The notes under the pieces are model-generated. The model was not told the origin of the DNA, did not search any database, and saw only the letters and a program-made list of their open reading frames with translations. A DNA stretch of 50,315 nt, taken from the NCBI RefSeq assembly GCF_900107125.1, contig NZ_FNOU01000022.1, positions 1 to 50,315 on the forward strand, read 5' to 3'. The stretch is from Eubacterium barkeri. GTDB taxonomy: Bacteria > Bacillota > Clostridia > Eubacteriales > Eubacteriaceae. Of this stretch, positions 23,780 through 33,824 are shown one piece after another; position 1 is the first letter of the stretch, and every line of letters starts with the position of its first letter. The translations under genes and the position numbers were made by a program.

Positions 23780-26437
23780 CTACAAATTTTCCTGATTCTC
23801 CTTCAACCGCTGGTTCAAGCGGTGGAGAGCCATCATCGCCTCCATGGGGGTCATTTCATTAATATCCAGCTTTCGGATATCCGACAGCACCGCCAGCTCT
23901 TCTGGAGACACTTCCGGCTCTGCGGCCACGGCCATATTAAAGATATTCACCTGGTCATCGGCAAAGGGTGGGGCCTCTGCTGCTGCCATGTCATTAATAT
24001 AGGTATCTTCCCCAGCCTCCAGATGCTTAAGAATCGCCTGGGCCCGATGGATCACCTTCCGGGGGAAACCTGCCAGCTTAGCCACCTCAATCCCATAGCT
24101 TTGGTCTGCACTCCCGGGCTTAATCTTACGCAGGAAAACTACCCCCTGGGCCGTTTCCTTCACTCCAATGCTATAGTTAACAATCCCGGCCTTTAGGGAT
24201 TCCAGCTCCGTCAGCTCATGGTAATGGGTGGCAAAAAGGGTTTTAGCCCCTATAGTCTCGGTATTCCAGAGATATTCTACCACCGCCCAGGCGATGGAAA
24301 TCCCATCGAAGGTACTGGTTCCCCGGCCGATTTCATCCAAAATCACCAGACTTTTAGCTGTGGCATTCTTTAAAATATTAGATACCTCGGTCATTTCAAC
24401 CATAAAGGTACTCTGGCCCGTTGCCAGATCATCCGAGGCCCCCACCCGGGTAAAGATACGGTCTGTGATGCCCATGGTGGCGGCATCCGCCGGGACGAAG
24501 GAACCAATCTGGGCCATGAGGGTAATGATGGCAACCTGTCGGATATAGGTGGATTTTCCAGCCATATTGGGGCCGGTAATCAGCATGATTCGAGTATCCT
24601 CCCCATCCAGAAGACAATCATTGGTGATGTAGGCATCGGAGCCGATGAGGGCTTCTACCACAGGGTGCCTTCCGGCGATAATCTCAAGGGGGCCATCTTC
24701 CATTAGCACCGGGCATACATAGTGGTTGTGGAGGGCTACCACCGCCAGAGCGTACAGGGTATCACAAAAGGCAATATCCCTGGCTCGGTCCTGGATTCTG
24801 GCAATCTGAGAAAGCAACTTGTCACGAACCTCAGTAAATACCTGATACTCTAGCTGGGCCAGCTTTTCCTCTGCCCCCAGGATTCGGGTTTCCATCTCCT
24901 TAAGCTCCGGCGTAAAATACCGTTCGGCATTGGCCAGAGTCTGCTTACGGATATAGGTTTCCGGCACCTGATCCAGATTGGTTTTGGTGACTTCAATAAA
25001 ATAACCAAAAATCCGGTTGTACTTCACTTTAAGGGATTTTATCCCCGTGGTTTCCCGTTCCTTAATTTCTAAATCCCGAATCCAATCCTTTCCCTTATCT
25101 CCCGCTTCTCTATAACTATCAATTTCCGGATGATACCCCGACTTAATGACATTACCGTCCTTGATGACCAGAGGGGCATCTGGATTGATGGCCGCATCAA
25201 TGAGGGTGTGGATATCGTCAAGGAGGTCTCCCTGGGTAAATAACCCCTGCCACTGGGGAGCATCCATGGTGGCAAAGCATTCCCCCAACTGCCCCAGAGC
25301 TTCGATGGATTGCCCCAGGGACAGCATATCCTTGGGACTGACACTGCCAAAGGCGATTTTTCCACAAATTCGTTCTAAATCGTAGACTTTGCTGAGAATT
25401 TTCTTGATTTCTGGCAGGGCACCGGGATTTTGGATAAACTCCGCAATGCGCTGCTGTCGGTCTTGGATGGCAGGAAGGGAAAGCAGCGGTGCTTCCACCC
25501 AACGCCTTAAAAGACGCCCTCCCATGGCGGTGACGGTTTGGTCCAATACCCAGAGCAGGCTCCCCCGCTTTTCCCCAGAACGCAGGGTTTCGGTAAGCTC
25601 TAAATTCCTCCGGGTGGCGGTATCTAACACCATAAATTCATCAGGTTTATAGCAATTGAGATGGTTAATATGCCCAAGGATCTGCTTCTGGGTTTCATCC
25701 ACATAGCCCAATAATGCCCCCGTAGCCCGAAGGGCGCTGTGATGATCCTCCAGGCCAAGGGATAGTAGTGAATACACTTTAAACTGATTCAGAAGCCTCC
25801 CTGTGGCACTCTTTTCATTAAAGGCCGCTGCTGGGTATAGGCTGACCATGGCACCACTGCGGGCCTCCAGGGTTTTGACCACGCCCTCGGCCTTATACAG
25901 GGCTGGATTCATCAGAATTTCCGCCGGGCCGACCTTCGCAATTTCATCCATTCCCCGGGAGATGAGGTCCCGACCCGATAGCTCGGTGACAAAGCATTCC
26001 CCGGTGGAAATATCCAGGTAAGATAAACCCAGGCTCCCGCTGTCCAGACAAAGGGCCATGAGGAAGTTATTCTGCTTGGCCGCCAGATGGGCAGTGTCGG
26101 AGATGGTCCCCGGGGAAACCACCCGGATGATGTCACGATGGACGATGCCCTTGGCGGTGGCAGGGTCCTCCATTTGCTCGCAGATGGCGACTTTATGGCC
26201 CTTTTCCACCAATCGGGCAATGTAGTTTTCAGCGGCGTGGTAGGGCACCCCACACATGGGGGCCCGTTCTTCCAGGCCGCAGTCCCGGCCTGTCAGGGCG
26301 ATTTCCAGCTCCCGGGACGCGGTGAGGGCATCGTCGAAGAACATTTCGTAGAAGTCCCCCAGACGGAACATCAAAATAGCGTCTGGCACCTTTTCATGGG
26401 TACTCAGGTATTGCTGCATCATTGGGGTCAAGCCCAT
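23780..26437 (-). CDS. mutS: DNA mismatch repair protein MutS
   Basis: The 885-residue length is typical of MutS1. The mismatch-reading Phe-x-Glu motif is in RLGDFYEMFFDDA (near residue 27). The ATPase carries Walker A GPNMAGKSTYIRQVA near 618, DDLATGQSTFMVEM, Walker B LVILDEIGRGTSTFDG and ATHYHEL. The C-terminal tail contains MTPMEAMMALHRLNQRLKE, the usual tetramer/clamp-interaction end. AAAGGAG precedes the ATG. MutL follows 68 bases downstream and MiaB lies upstream. Confidence 0.97.
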   Translation of the reverse strand: MGLTPMMQQYLSTHEKVPDAILMFRLGDFYEMFFDDALTASRELEIALTGRDCGLEERAPMCGVPYHAAENYIARLVEKGHKVAICEQMEDPATAKGIVHRDIIRVVSPGTISDTAHLAAKQNNFLMALCLDSGSLGLSYLDISTGECFVTELSGRDLISRGMDEIAKVGPAEILMNPALYKAEGVVKTLEARSGAMVSLYPAAAFNEKSATGRLLNQFKVYSLLSLGLEDHHSALRATGALLGYVDETQKQILGHINHLNCYKPDEFMVLDTATRRNLELTETLRSGEKRGSLLWVLDQTVTAMGGRLLRRWVEAPLLSLPAIQDRQQRIAEFIQNPGALPEIKKILSKVYDLERICGKIAFGSVSPKDMLSLGQSIEALGQLGECFATMDAPQWQGLFTQGDLLDDIHTLIDAAINPDAPLVIKDGNVIKSGYHPEIDSYREAGDKGKDWIRDLEIKERETTGIKSLKVKYNRIFGYFIEVTKTNLDQVPETYIRKQTLANAERYFTPELKEMETRILGAEEKLAQLEYQVFTEVRDKLLSQIARIQDRARDIAFCDTLYALAVVALHNHYVCPVLMEDGPLEIIAGRHPVVEALIGSDAYITNDCLLDGEDTRIMLITGPNMAGKSTYIRQVAIITLMAQIGSFVPADAATMGITDRIFTRVGASDDLATGQSTFMVEMTEVSNILKNATAKSLVILDEIGRGTSTFDGISIAWAVVEYLWNTETIGAKTLFATHYHELTELESLKAGIVNYSIGVKETAQGVVFLRKIKPGSADQSYGIEVAKLAGFPRKVIHRAQAILKHLEAGEDTYINDMAAAEAPPFADDQVNIFNMAVAAEPEVSPEELAVLSDIRKLDINEMTPMEAMMALHRLNQRLKENQENL

Positions 26438-26551
26438 GGTGGATTACTCCTTTCGTGAATTAAGAGGGGCGGTAAAAAAACACAATTACGAACCATCGGG
26501 TACCGGGAGCCATTCGCTTACGCTCATAAATCAGCCCCCTATGCCTTTGCT

Positions 26552-27898
26552 TCATGCTTCGCATTTTGCAAAGTCAACCGCGATGGCTCCGTCCAAACTA
26601 AAGGTCTTGGCTTTGGTAATTTTCACAGTGACAATTTTTCCGATACAATCAGCAGGGCCGTCGAAGTTAACGAGTTTGCCGCTAACCGTACGGCCGGTGA
26701 GGCGATTTACATTGTTTTTGCTGTGGCCTTCCACCAGGACCGTCACCTCAGTATCCTGAAAGCTTCGGTTTTGATCAGCGCTGATGGTATGGAGGGTATC
26801 CAACAGGCGGTTCAAGCGGTCATGCTTGATGTTCTCTGGAACCTGGTCCGCCATAGTAGCCGCAGGCGTCCCTTGGCGAATGGAGTACAAGAAGGAAAAA
26901 GCAGCGTCAAAGGCACAGGCCTTTACCACATCCAGAGTGTCTATAAAATCTTCTTCGGTTTCCCCTGGAAACCCGACGATAATATCCGTGGTGATGGCTA
27001 CTCCGGGGATTCGTGTCCGGATCTTTGTCACCAGCTCAATAATGGCCTCCTTGGTATACCGACGATTCATAGCCTTTAGAATTCGGGTGCTCCCTGATTG
27101 GATGGCCAGATGGATGGCTGGACAGACGTGTGTGCAATGGGCAATGGCTTCAATGACGTCATCCCCAAGATCTTTGGGGTGACTGGTCATAAAGCGAATG
27201 CGTTCTAACCCTGGGATAGCATCCAAATCGTAGAGCAGTTCTGAAAAACAGGTGCCGTCCTTCAGGTCGTTACCGTAGGAATTGACATTCTGTCCCAGAA
27301 GGGTAATTTCCAGGCAGCCATCCGCCACTAAGCCCCGCACCTCCTCTAAAATACTGGCCTTTAGCCGACTAACCTCCCGCCCCCTTGTATAAGGTACGAT
27401 ACAATACGTACAAAAATTATTGCAGCCATTCATTATGGTGACGTAGCTTTTAAAGGGATACTTCCGATCCACGGGAAGCCCCTCCGCCAGGGTATTGGAA
27501 TCTTCCCAGATTTCGAAGATGCGCTCACCGCCGGCAAGATGTGCCGCCAGAAGCTCCGGAAATTGATGGAGGTTATGGGTACCAAAAACAATATCCACCT
27601 GGCTATATTTTTCCTTAATCTTCCGAACGATTTCAGGCTGCTGCATCATGCAGCCGCAGACCGCCACAATCTGATCAGGGTTGACAGTTGCCTTAATATG
27701 CTTAAAAACACCCAAATTGCCAAAAACACGGACATCCGCATTTTCCCGGACGCTGCAGGTGTTCATAATCACCAGTCCAGCGGCAGCTTCATCCTGGATG
27801 GGGGTATACCCCATCCCCTTTAATAATCCAGAAAGCTTCTCTGAGTCATTTTCATTCATTTGGCAGCCATAGGTTTTAATGATATAGGTTTTATTCAT
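26552..27898 (-). CDS. miaB: tRNA-2-methylthio-N6-dimethylallyladenosine synthase MiaB
   Basis: The 448-residue methylthiotransferase adds a methylthio group to i6A37 made by MiaA. The UPF0004 N-terminal domain holds its cluster cysteines in TYGCQMNENDSEKL, MNTCSVRENA and AVCGCMMQQPE. The radical-SAM core has CNNFCTYCIVPYTRGRE, and the C-terminus carries a TRAM domain (EVTVLVEGHSKNNVNRLTGRT). AAAGGA precedes the ATG. The 114 bases to mutS hold no gene or clear terminator, so transcription probably continues from miaB into mutS, mutL and miaA. Confidence 0.96.
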   Translation of the reverse strand: MNKTYIIKTYGCQMNENDSEKLSGLLKGMGYTPIQDEAAAGLVIMNTCSVRENADVRVFGNLGVFKHIKATVNPDQIVAVCGCMMQQPEIVRKIKEKYSQVDIVFGTHNLHQFPELLAAHLAGGERIFEIWEDSNTLAEGLPVDRKYPFKSYVTIMNGCNNFCTYCIVPYTRGREVSRLKASILEEVRGLVADGCLEITLLGQNVNSYGNDLKDGTCFSELLYDLDAIPGLERIRFMTSHPKDLGDDVIEAIAHCTHVCPAIHLAIQSGSTRILKAMNRRYTKEAIIELVTKIRTRIPGVAITTDIIVGFPGETEEDFIDTLDVVKACAFDAAFSFLYSIRQGTPAATMADQVPENIKHDRLNRLLDTLHTISADQNRSFQDTEVTVLVEGHSKNNVNRLTGRTVSGKLVNFDGPADCIGKIVTVKITKAKTFSLDGAIAVDFAKCEA

Positions 27899-27936
27899 AG
27901 AATTCCTTTTATACTTCTTTTCTTCATGTGGTTATA

Positions 27937-29430
27937 TTAAGGCAGAACGATTTTAAGAAAATCGAGGAGGTCTGTGGCTAAAAGGCTGCTTTGGTTGAAG
28001 CGATCAGCATATACATCTCCGGCAGCCCCGTGGTAATAGACCCCGGTCTGGGCCGCCTCCAAAGGCGATGCACCCTGAGCCATGAAGCCAGCAATCATGC
28101 CCGCTAAGACATCTCCGCTTCCTGCTGTGGCCATCCCGGGATTTCCGGTGCTGTTAAACCAAATCGCACCTTCCGGGGAGAAAATCAAGGTGTGGTAACC
28201 CTTGAGCACTAACACCAGGTTGTGCTCGGTGGCAAAGCGGCTACCAATGGTAAGGGGGTCCTGGGTAATGGTCTGGGCATCCATCCCCGTGAGCCTGGAA
28301 AATTCCCCTAGGTGCGGGGTGAGAATGAGGGGCGCCGCATGGCCCGTCAGCACCTGCCGACATCGCTCCAAATGCCATAAGCCATCGGCATCAATAATCA
28401 CCGGGGATTGTCCATCCAGGATATATTTAAGGAAGGGGCCAAAATTATGGTGCCGCCCCACCCCTGGACCAAAAAGCACAGCATTCCAGCGTCGACTTTC
28501 AAAATCAGAGGCAAAGAAGTCTGTACCATAGGCCTGGACCATAATTTCTGAAGGAAGCTTCATCCCTAAAATATCCGCTCCTTCCCTGGGGATAAAGGCG
28601 GTTACCAGCCCTGAACCGACACGCATGGCTGCCTGGGCGCACAGCACCCCGGCACCATACATTCCGGCCGATCCGGCAACACTGGCCACAGCCCCGTAGG
28701 TGTATTTATGGGTATTGTTCTTTCGGGGCTTTGGAAAATGGATATCCTCCCCCTCGAGGAGACCTTTACGGTTGCAAATCCCCCCTTTGGTGATACCAAT
28801 ATCCACAGGGATAATCTCCCCACAGTAGTCTGGTCCATCATTTAAGAGACAACCTGTTTTGATATATTGGATGGCAATGGTCCGATGAGCCACTACAGAA
28901 ACACCCAAAGTCCGTCCAACGTCCCCCCGGAGACCCGAAGGAATATCAATGGCCGTAATGGGAGTGCCTGACGCATTCATTCCCTGGATGAGCCGCCGGT
29001 ATTTTTCACTCAAGGGCCGATCTGCTAAACCATTGCCAAAAACAGCATCCACCAGGACAGCTGCACCTTTAAAAAGTGCGAAAACCTCTGCTTCGGTGAG
29101 GGTATCGAAAAACAATGGCGTAATCTCCGCTTCTAAGAGGCGGCTATAATTTGCCTGGCTGTCCGGAGTCATCGATTGTGGCTGCCCGGTACAAAGCACC
29201 TCTACCGGGCGCCCTTCTGCGGCCAGAATTCTGGCAATGGCCAAGCCGTCACCTCCATTGTTTCCGGAGCCACAGATTACCACCACTTTGTCCAAAATCG
29301 TCAGTCCAAGTGCGACGATTTCAGCACAGGCTGCCGCTGCCTTTTCCATAAGTTGAAGGCTGGGGGTGCCTGCAGCAATGGTCTCCTGATCCATCTGAGC
29401 CATTTCCCGGGGGGTTACGATTTCTTTCAT
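27937..29430 (-). CDS. nnrD: Bifunctional NAD(P)HX epimerase/dehydratase
   Basis: The protein of about 497 residues joins a YjeF_N epimerase domain (residues 1 to about 215, with CGSGNNGGDGLAIARIL and DAVFGNGLADRPL) to an ADP-dependent NAD(P)HX dehydratase domain of ribokinase fold. The latter has THKYTYGAVASVAGSAGMYGAG, LTPHLGEFSRLTG and GNPGMATAGSGDVLAGMIAGF. Together they repair hydrated, inactive NADH and NADPH. The ATG at 29430 is preferred because AGGAGG lies seven bases before it; the frame extends five codons further without such a site. The gene is also known as nnrDE or yjeF. It precedes miaB by 38 bases. Confidence 0.93.
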   Translation of the reverse strand: MKEIVTPREMAQMDQETIAAGTPSLQLMEKAAAACAEIVALGLTILDKVVVICGSGNNGGDGLAIARILAAEGRPVEVLCTGQPQSMTPDSQANYSRLLEAEITPLFFDTLTEAEVFALFKGAAVLVDAVFGNGLADRPLSEKYRRLIQGMNASGTPITAIDIPSGLRGDVGRTLGVSVVAHRTIAIQYIKTGCLLNDGPDYCGEIIPVDIGITKGGICNRKGLLEGEDIHFPKPRKNNTHKYTYGAVASVAGSAGMYGAGVLCAQAAMRVGSGLVTAFIPREGADILGMKLPSEIMVQAYGTDFFASDFESRRWNAVLFGPGVGRHHNFGPFLKYILDGQSPVIIDADGLWHLERCRQVLTGHAAPLILTPHLGEFSRLTGMDAQTITQDPLTIGSRFATEHNLVLVLKGYHTLIFSPEGAIWFNSTGNPGMATAGSGDVLAGMIAGFMAQGASPLEAAQTGVYYHGAAGDVYADRFNQSSLLATDLLDFLKIVLP

Positions 29431-29502
29431 GCTGATCCTCCTCAATAAGTATCCTTCTTTCCTCGGTGTCGTGCCTTTCCGCTACGCCGCCTAGAAATAG
29501 AA

Positions 29503-29531
29503 GAGGCTGCCGCAGGATAGCAGGCAGCCCT
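29503..29531 (-). terminator. Hairpin after the small membrane-protein gene
   Basis: GGCTGCC (29505-29511) and GGCAGCC (29523-29529) pair exactly. On the minus strand TCTTCTATTTCT follows, a weak T tract, so termination downstream of the gene at 29582 is plausible but not strong. Confidence 0.4.
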
Positions 29532-29581
29532 AGACTATAAAACAAATCATCCCTCTCAATTCAAAGGGTTATTCTGTACAC

Positions 29582-29842
29582 CTATTTTGTCGTCGTTGTT
29601 GGTGTAGTCGTGGTGGTTTGGGTTGCTCCCCCATCCTCCTGGTTCACAAAAGGTGTCTTCCCAATGGTTGATTCATAGATTGCCTGAACACCAGTAGGAT
29701 TGATGCTGAGCTTGTCTGCATTGTTATACACATCCTCAATGACGAAGGATGAGGTTAAAAAGATGAGTACAAAAGCAACAATAAAGTAGACCACATAATC
29801 CCTGGTCTTGTACTCCCGGTCTCGTTTTTCCCGCTTTGCCAT
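29582..29842 (-). CDS. Small single-pass membrane protein of unknown function
   Basis: The 86-residue protein has a basic N-terminus (MAKREKRDREYKTRD), one membrane segment (YVVYFIVAFVLIFLTSSFVI, about 17-36), an extracytoplasmic stretch of about 35 residues, and a Thr-rich tail (TQTTTTTPTTTTK). I do not recognise a family. The positive-inside rule places the N-terminus in the cytoplasm. AGGAGG lies six bases before the ATG at 29842. It begins ten bases after the yebC stop and so is probably co-transcribed with yebC. Confidence 0.75.
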   Translation of the reverse strand: MAKREKRDREYKTRDYVVYFIVAFVLIFLTSSFVIEDVYNNADKLSINPTGVQAIYESTIGKTPFVNQEDGGATQTTTTTPTTTTK

Positions 29843-29852
29843 GGTGAGCCTC

Positions 29853-30584
29853 CTATTCGTCTCCTTCGTTCCAGTTATGCCAGACTTCCTGGACGTCATC
29901 GTTATCGTCAAACATATCCAGCATTTTTTCCATTTTCTTCACATCTTCTGGACTCAAGGCTGTTTCTGTTGATGGAATCATCGCAACTTCTCCCGTAAGG
30001 ACCTCAATGTTGTTTTCACCCATGGCATCCATCACCGCTGCAAAATCCTCAGGTGCCGTAATAATGGTGTACCCATCTTCCGCAACCTCCATATCCTCTG
30101 CACCAGCATCCAGTGCCAGCATCATCAGTTCATCCTCATCGATGGCATCGTTTTTTTCAACCATAATCCGGCCGGATTTCGTAAATAAAAATCCCACACA
30201 ACCGTTGGTGCCCAAATTTCCGCTGTTTTTATCAAAAGCATGACGGACATCCGCTGCCGTACGGTTCTTATTATCCGTCAGAGCACTGACAATGACAGCC
30301 ACACCACCGGGACCATAGCCTTCATAGGTGATTTCTTCAAAGATAGCATCGCCTAATTCTCCTGTCCCTTTCTTTACCGCCCGGTCCACATTATCGTTGG
30401 GCATATTGGCTGCCTTGGCCTTGGCAATGGCGTCCCGCAGTTTTGCATTCATTTCAGGATCGCCACCACCTTCACGGGCAGCCACGGCGATGAGCTTTGC
30501 CATCTTTGTAAAAATTTTACCTTTGACAGCGTCCTGTTTCCCTTTCCTATTTTTAATATTTGACCACTTTGAATGTCCTGACAT
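29853..30584 (-). CDS. yebC: YebC/PmpR family regulatory protein
   Basis: The 243-residue protein begins [31 protein letters not shown], the highly conserved YebC start. It continues with [27 protein letters not shown] and [22 protein letters not shown]. Members have been described as DNA-binding regulators and, more recently, as translation factors that relieve ribosome stalling at proline stretches; the sequence does not distinguish these. It has a clear promoter at 30633-30661 and a GGAGG site before the ATG. Confidence 0.95.
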   Translation of the reverse strand: MSGHSKWSNIKNRKGKQDAVKGKIFTKMAKLIAVAAREGGGDPEMNAKLRDAIAKAKAANMPNDNVDRAVKKGTGELGDAIFEEITYEGYGPGGVAVIVSALTDNKNRTAADVRHAFDKNSGNLGTNGCVGFLFTKSGRIMVEKNDAIDEDELMMLALDAGAEDMEVAEDGYTIITAPEDFAAVMDAMGENNIEVLTGEVAMIPSTETALSPEDVKKMEKMLDMFDDNDDVQEVWHNWNEGDE

Positions 30585-30632
30585 ATAATTCCTCCATTAA
30601 TAGGTTTTGATTAGTTTGATTACTGAATAAAT

Positions 30633-30661
30633 ATTTTATCACAATCTTCTTTGGCCTTCAA
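30633..30661 (-). promoter_or_regulatory. Promoter of yebC
   Basis: On the minus strand TTGAAG (30656-30661) and TAAAAT (30633-30638) are 17 bases apart. Confidence 0.7.
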
Positions 30662-30730
30662 TGGATGGAAAAAGATTTCCCCTTTTTATTGATTATTTTT
30701 TTAAGACATCCCTTCTTCAGACATGAAAAT

Positions 30731-30759
30731 TTGCCAATAAATCAAAAAAAAGGTATAAT
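30731..30759 (+). promoter_or_regulatory. Promoter of the class A PBP gene
   Basis: TTGCCA (30731-30736), a 17-base spacer and TATAAT (30754-30759) precede a 5' leader of about 30 bases with GGAGG at 30786. Confidence 0.8.
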
Positions 30760-30795
30760 TCCCTTTGAGAATAAATAAAAATATCGGAGGATCAA

Positions 30796-33768
30796 ATGCC
30801 CCCTCAAAAAAAAGAACCATCACATAAACCAAATAGTGAAAAAACACCCCTCAATCATCGGGACCGCAGACGCCGCATTGCTCAACGACAAAGAAGCGAA
30901 CAGCTCAAGAAACAGTACGCTGGCAACAAAGCTCCGTCTAATGCAGAAAGTCCCCTTATTCCTAATCTTGACCATCTGGAAGATTTATTGGAGGACACCC
31001 CCACATCCGTGCAACCTAGAGAGGGATCAGACACCCCCTCTGTCGATGGGCCCACACCAGAGGTCCCACCGACAAAGTCAGATATCTCCTCAGAACATTC
31101 AGACCCGGATACGTTCTCTTTCCGATTAAAGAGAGCACTCTCATGGAAAAATAAAACGACAAAGGGAAAGATTTTATATGTTATTATAGCCCTTGTCGCC
31201 ATACTTTTCCTGGTGGGTGGTGTGGTTTTTGCTTATGAATTCATCAATACCCCGGCACTCGACACTGACAATTTCAATTTTGTTCAAAATTCCCAGATTC
31301 TTGATAAGAATGGTGCATTTTATCAGGATTTTGAGGCCTCTGAAAACCGAGAGGTCGTTTCCATCGATCAGGTTCCGGATTATGTTCAAAACGCCTTTAT
31401 CGCCATTGAAGATGAACGGTTTTACTCCCACGGTGGTGTTGATATTCAGGGCTTGACACGGGCTGTTTTCGGCGTTGTGTTTTCCGGAAGTCTGGATGGC
31501 CCTGGGGGATCCACCATTACTCAACAGCTTATCAAACTAACCCATTTGACCTCAGATAAAACCATCTCAAGAAAGCTCCAGGAGATGATTTTAGCCAGCC
31601 GATTAGAAGGAGTCTATTCTAAAAAGCAAATTTTAGAAGCCTATCTCAATAAAATTAACCTTTCCCAGGCTTGGGGGGTCCAGGCAGCCGCCAAAACTTA
31701 TTTCAATACAGATGTCAGTCACCTGACTGTAGCCCAGGCCGCCATGCTGGCAGCCATGCCCAAATCTCCCTCCTATTATGATCCTTACGTTTACGTAAAA
31801 GATGAGAATGGTAATTCGATTATCTCAGTCGGTGCAGACGGTAAATATGCCTTGAATACAGAAAATCAAAAGCGGGCCATCGTTATTTTAGATAAAATGC
31901 TGGAGCTGGGTTATATCGATCAAAGTCAACACGATACAGCTAAGGCGGAGTTAGATGCCAACAATGTCGGGCTAACCTACGTTGAACGGGAAATTGAATA
32001 CTCCTATTTTACGGATTCCTTATATGAAGAAATCGTATCGGATCTTATGTCCCAAAAGAATATGACTGAAGAAGAAGCCTCCCAATACCTTTTGAACGGG
32101 GGATTAACCATCAATGCCACCGTCGACCCAACGGTCCAGACCACCATGGAAGAGGCTGCCAAGGATGATTCCCTCTTTCCCTCCCAGTCTTCCGCCGCCG
32201 CCCAGGCTTCTGCTGCTAAAAGTGCGGATATCGGGGAAGAAGTCAACTATACACCTGAAGTGGGGATGACGGTTATTGATAACACCACAGGAAATGTCGC
32301 CGGGATTGTTGGTGGTCGGGAGAAGAAAACCAATCTTTCCTTAAACCGGGCGACCCAACGTTTTCAGCCGGGATCCTCCACCAAGCCACTCACCACCTAT
32401 GGCCCAGGACTGGATACTGGAAAGATTACCCTTGGAACGGTTTATAATGATGTCCCTATTGCCTATCAAGGTTGGACCCCTCAAAACTCTGGTGGAGGCT
32501 TCGGAGGCCTGACCACCATTCGTCAGGGGCTTGTGAATTCTACCAATACCATTGCCGTTCAGACCTGTATTGCCACAGGGCTGGATACCTGCGCAGCCTA
32601 TGCTGAAAAGGTTGGCCTTACCATCAACCGGGAGAATAACCTGGATGTCAACCCCGCATCTCTGGCTTTAGGTGGCTACTCGGTGGGACAATCTTCACTG
32701 GCTATGGCCAGTGCCTATAGCAGCTTTCCCAATAGCGGAGTCCATAAATCAGCTTCCTTTTATACCACGGTGACTGACCATACTGGAAAGGTCATCCTAG
32801 AGAAAAAAACGACAGAAACCCAGGTATACAAAGCCCAAACAGCCTATCTGATTACCGATGTCCTTAAAAGTGCCGTAAACGGCGGCACAACAACCATCAA
32901 TGTTTCTGGCCAACCAGTAGCCGGTAAAACCGGTACGACAGATGAAGAGCGTCACGCCTGGATTTGTGGGTATACCCCCTACTATTCCATGGCCGTTTGG
33001 TATGGCTATGATGAAAATCATGTATCTACCAGCGCTGGAGATTTCGAATTAAATATCAATCTCTTTGGGGGGAGTAAGCCCGGACCGGCCTCTATTTTTG
33101 AAGAAGTGATGGATACCATCAACCAAAATCTGCCATCAGCCAGTTTTCCCGATAACCCCGGGGGAATCACTACCGCCAGCATCGATAATAAATCCGGTAA
33201 GTTGGCTACCAGCCTGTCCACGGCCGCAGGCAGTGCCGTGAACGAAATGTTTATCGACGGAACTGTTCCTACTGCCAGTGACGACAGCCATTACCAAGTT
33301 CAGATTTGCTCAGCCAGTGGGGCTATCCCCAATGAATATTGCCCAAAGGATCAAATCCAGACCACCACAGCCCTTAAAATTCCCACAAATCTTTATCCTG
33401 CGGGGATTACAGAAGCGCGCCCGGGCTATATCGGTGGCAACGATGCCTCTCTCCTCGGTCCTTCCAGTAGCGATATTTGCACGGTACATAATGCCACGAC
33501 AGCTGCAGCAGGTAATGAAATTACCATTAATTTAAACGGAACTGCCCTCGGATCTGGTAGCATTCGGATGTCCGTTGGCAGTAGCCAGGGCTTAAGCATT
33601 AACGGGCCCAATAATGGCACGACCTCTGTATCCTCCTCCAATGGCGGTGTGGTTTCAGTTTCCGGGACAACACTCACAGCGGTGGCTGCAGGGTCCAGTA
33701 CCATCACCGTTAGCCAGACGGTGGGTAATCGAACCTTCTCTAAAAGCTTCAGCGTTACCGTACAATAA
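30796..33768 (+). CDS. Class A penicillin-binding protein (glycosyltransferase/transpeptidase)
   Basis: The 990-residue protein polymerises and crosslinks peptidoglycan. It has a long charged cytoplasmic N-terminus (1 to about 124), one membrane segment (about 126-149), and a GT51 domain with EDERFYSHGGVDIQG (catalytic Glu near 205) and GGSTITQQLIK. The transpeptidase domain has Ser527 in SSTK, NSTN, and KTGT at 711-714. After it come a Cys-containing linker and a C-terminal Ig-like (BIG2-type) domain ending SSTITVSQTVG...FSKSFSVTVQ, probably surface- or wall-facing. It is monocistronic with its own promoter and terminator. Confidence 0.94.
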   Translation: MPPQKKEPSHKPNSEKTPLNHRDRRRRIAQRQRSEQLKKQYAGNKAPSNAESPLIPNLDHLEDLLEDTPTSVQPREGSDTPSVDGPTPEVPPTKSDISSEHSDPDTFSFRLKRALSWKNKTTKGKILYVIIALVAILFLVGGVVFAYEFINTPALDTDNFNFVQNSQILDKNGAFYQDFEASENREVVSIDQVPDYVQNAFIAIEDERFYSHGGVDIQGLTRAVFGVVFSGSLDGPGGSTITQQLIKLTHLTSDKTISRKLQEMILASRLEGVYSKKQILEAYLNKINLSQAWGVQAAAKTYFNTDVSHLTVAQAAMLAAMPKSPSYYDPYVYVKDENGNSIISVGADGKYALNTENQKRAIVILDKMLELGYIDQSQHDTAKAELDANNVGLTYVEREIEYSYFTDSLYEEIVSDLMSQKNMTEEEASQYLLNGGLTINATVDPTVQTTMEEAAKDDSLFPSQSSAAAQASAAKSADIGEEVNYTPEVGMTVIDNTTGNVAGIVGGREKKTNLSLNRATQRFQPGSSTKPLTTYGPGLDTGKITLGTVYNDVPIAYQGWTPQNSGGGFGGLTTIRQGLVNSTNTIAVQTCIATGLDTCAAYAEKVGLTINRENNLDVNPASLALGGYSVGQSSLAMASAYSSFPNSGVHKSASFYTTVTDHTGKVILEKKTTETQVYKAQTAYLITDVLKSAVNGGTTTINVSGQPVAGKTGTTDEERHAWICGYTPYYSMAVWYGYDENHVSTSAGDFELNINLFGGSKPGPASIFEEVMDTINQNLPSASFPDNPGGITTASIDNKSGKLATSLSTAAGSAVNEMFIDGTVPTASDDSHYQVQICSASGAIPNEYCPKDQIQTTTALKIPTNLYPAGITEARPGYIGGNDASLLGPSSSDICTVHNATTAAAGNEITINLNGTALGSGSIRMSVGSSQGLSINGPNNGTTSVSSSNGGVVSVSGTTLTAVAAGSSTITVSQTVGNRTFSKSFSVTVQ

Positions 33769-33773
33769 TTGAA

Positions 33774-33820
33774 TAAAGCCCCAGATTTCCTCAATTGGAA
33801 ATTTGGGGCTTTATGTTTTT
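33774..33820 (+). terminator. Terminator after the PBP gene
   Basis: AAAGCCCCAGATTTCC (33775-33790) pairs with GGAAATTTGGGGCTTT (33797-33812), followed by ATGTTTTT on the plus strand. A-rich sequence on the other side also allows it to end the convergent gene at 33825. Confidence 0.85.
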
Positions 33821-33824
33821 ATTC

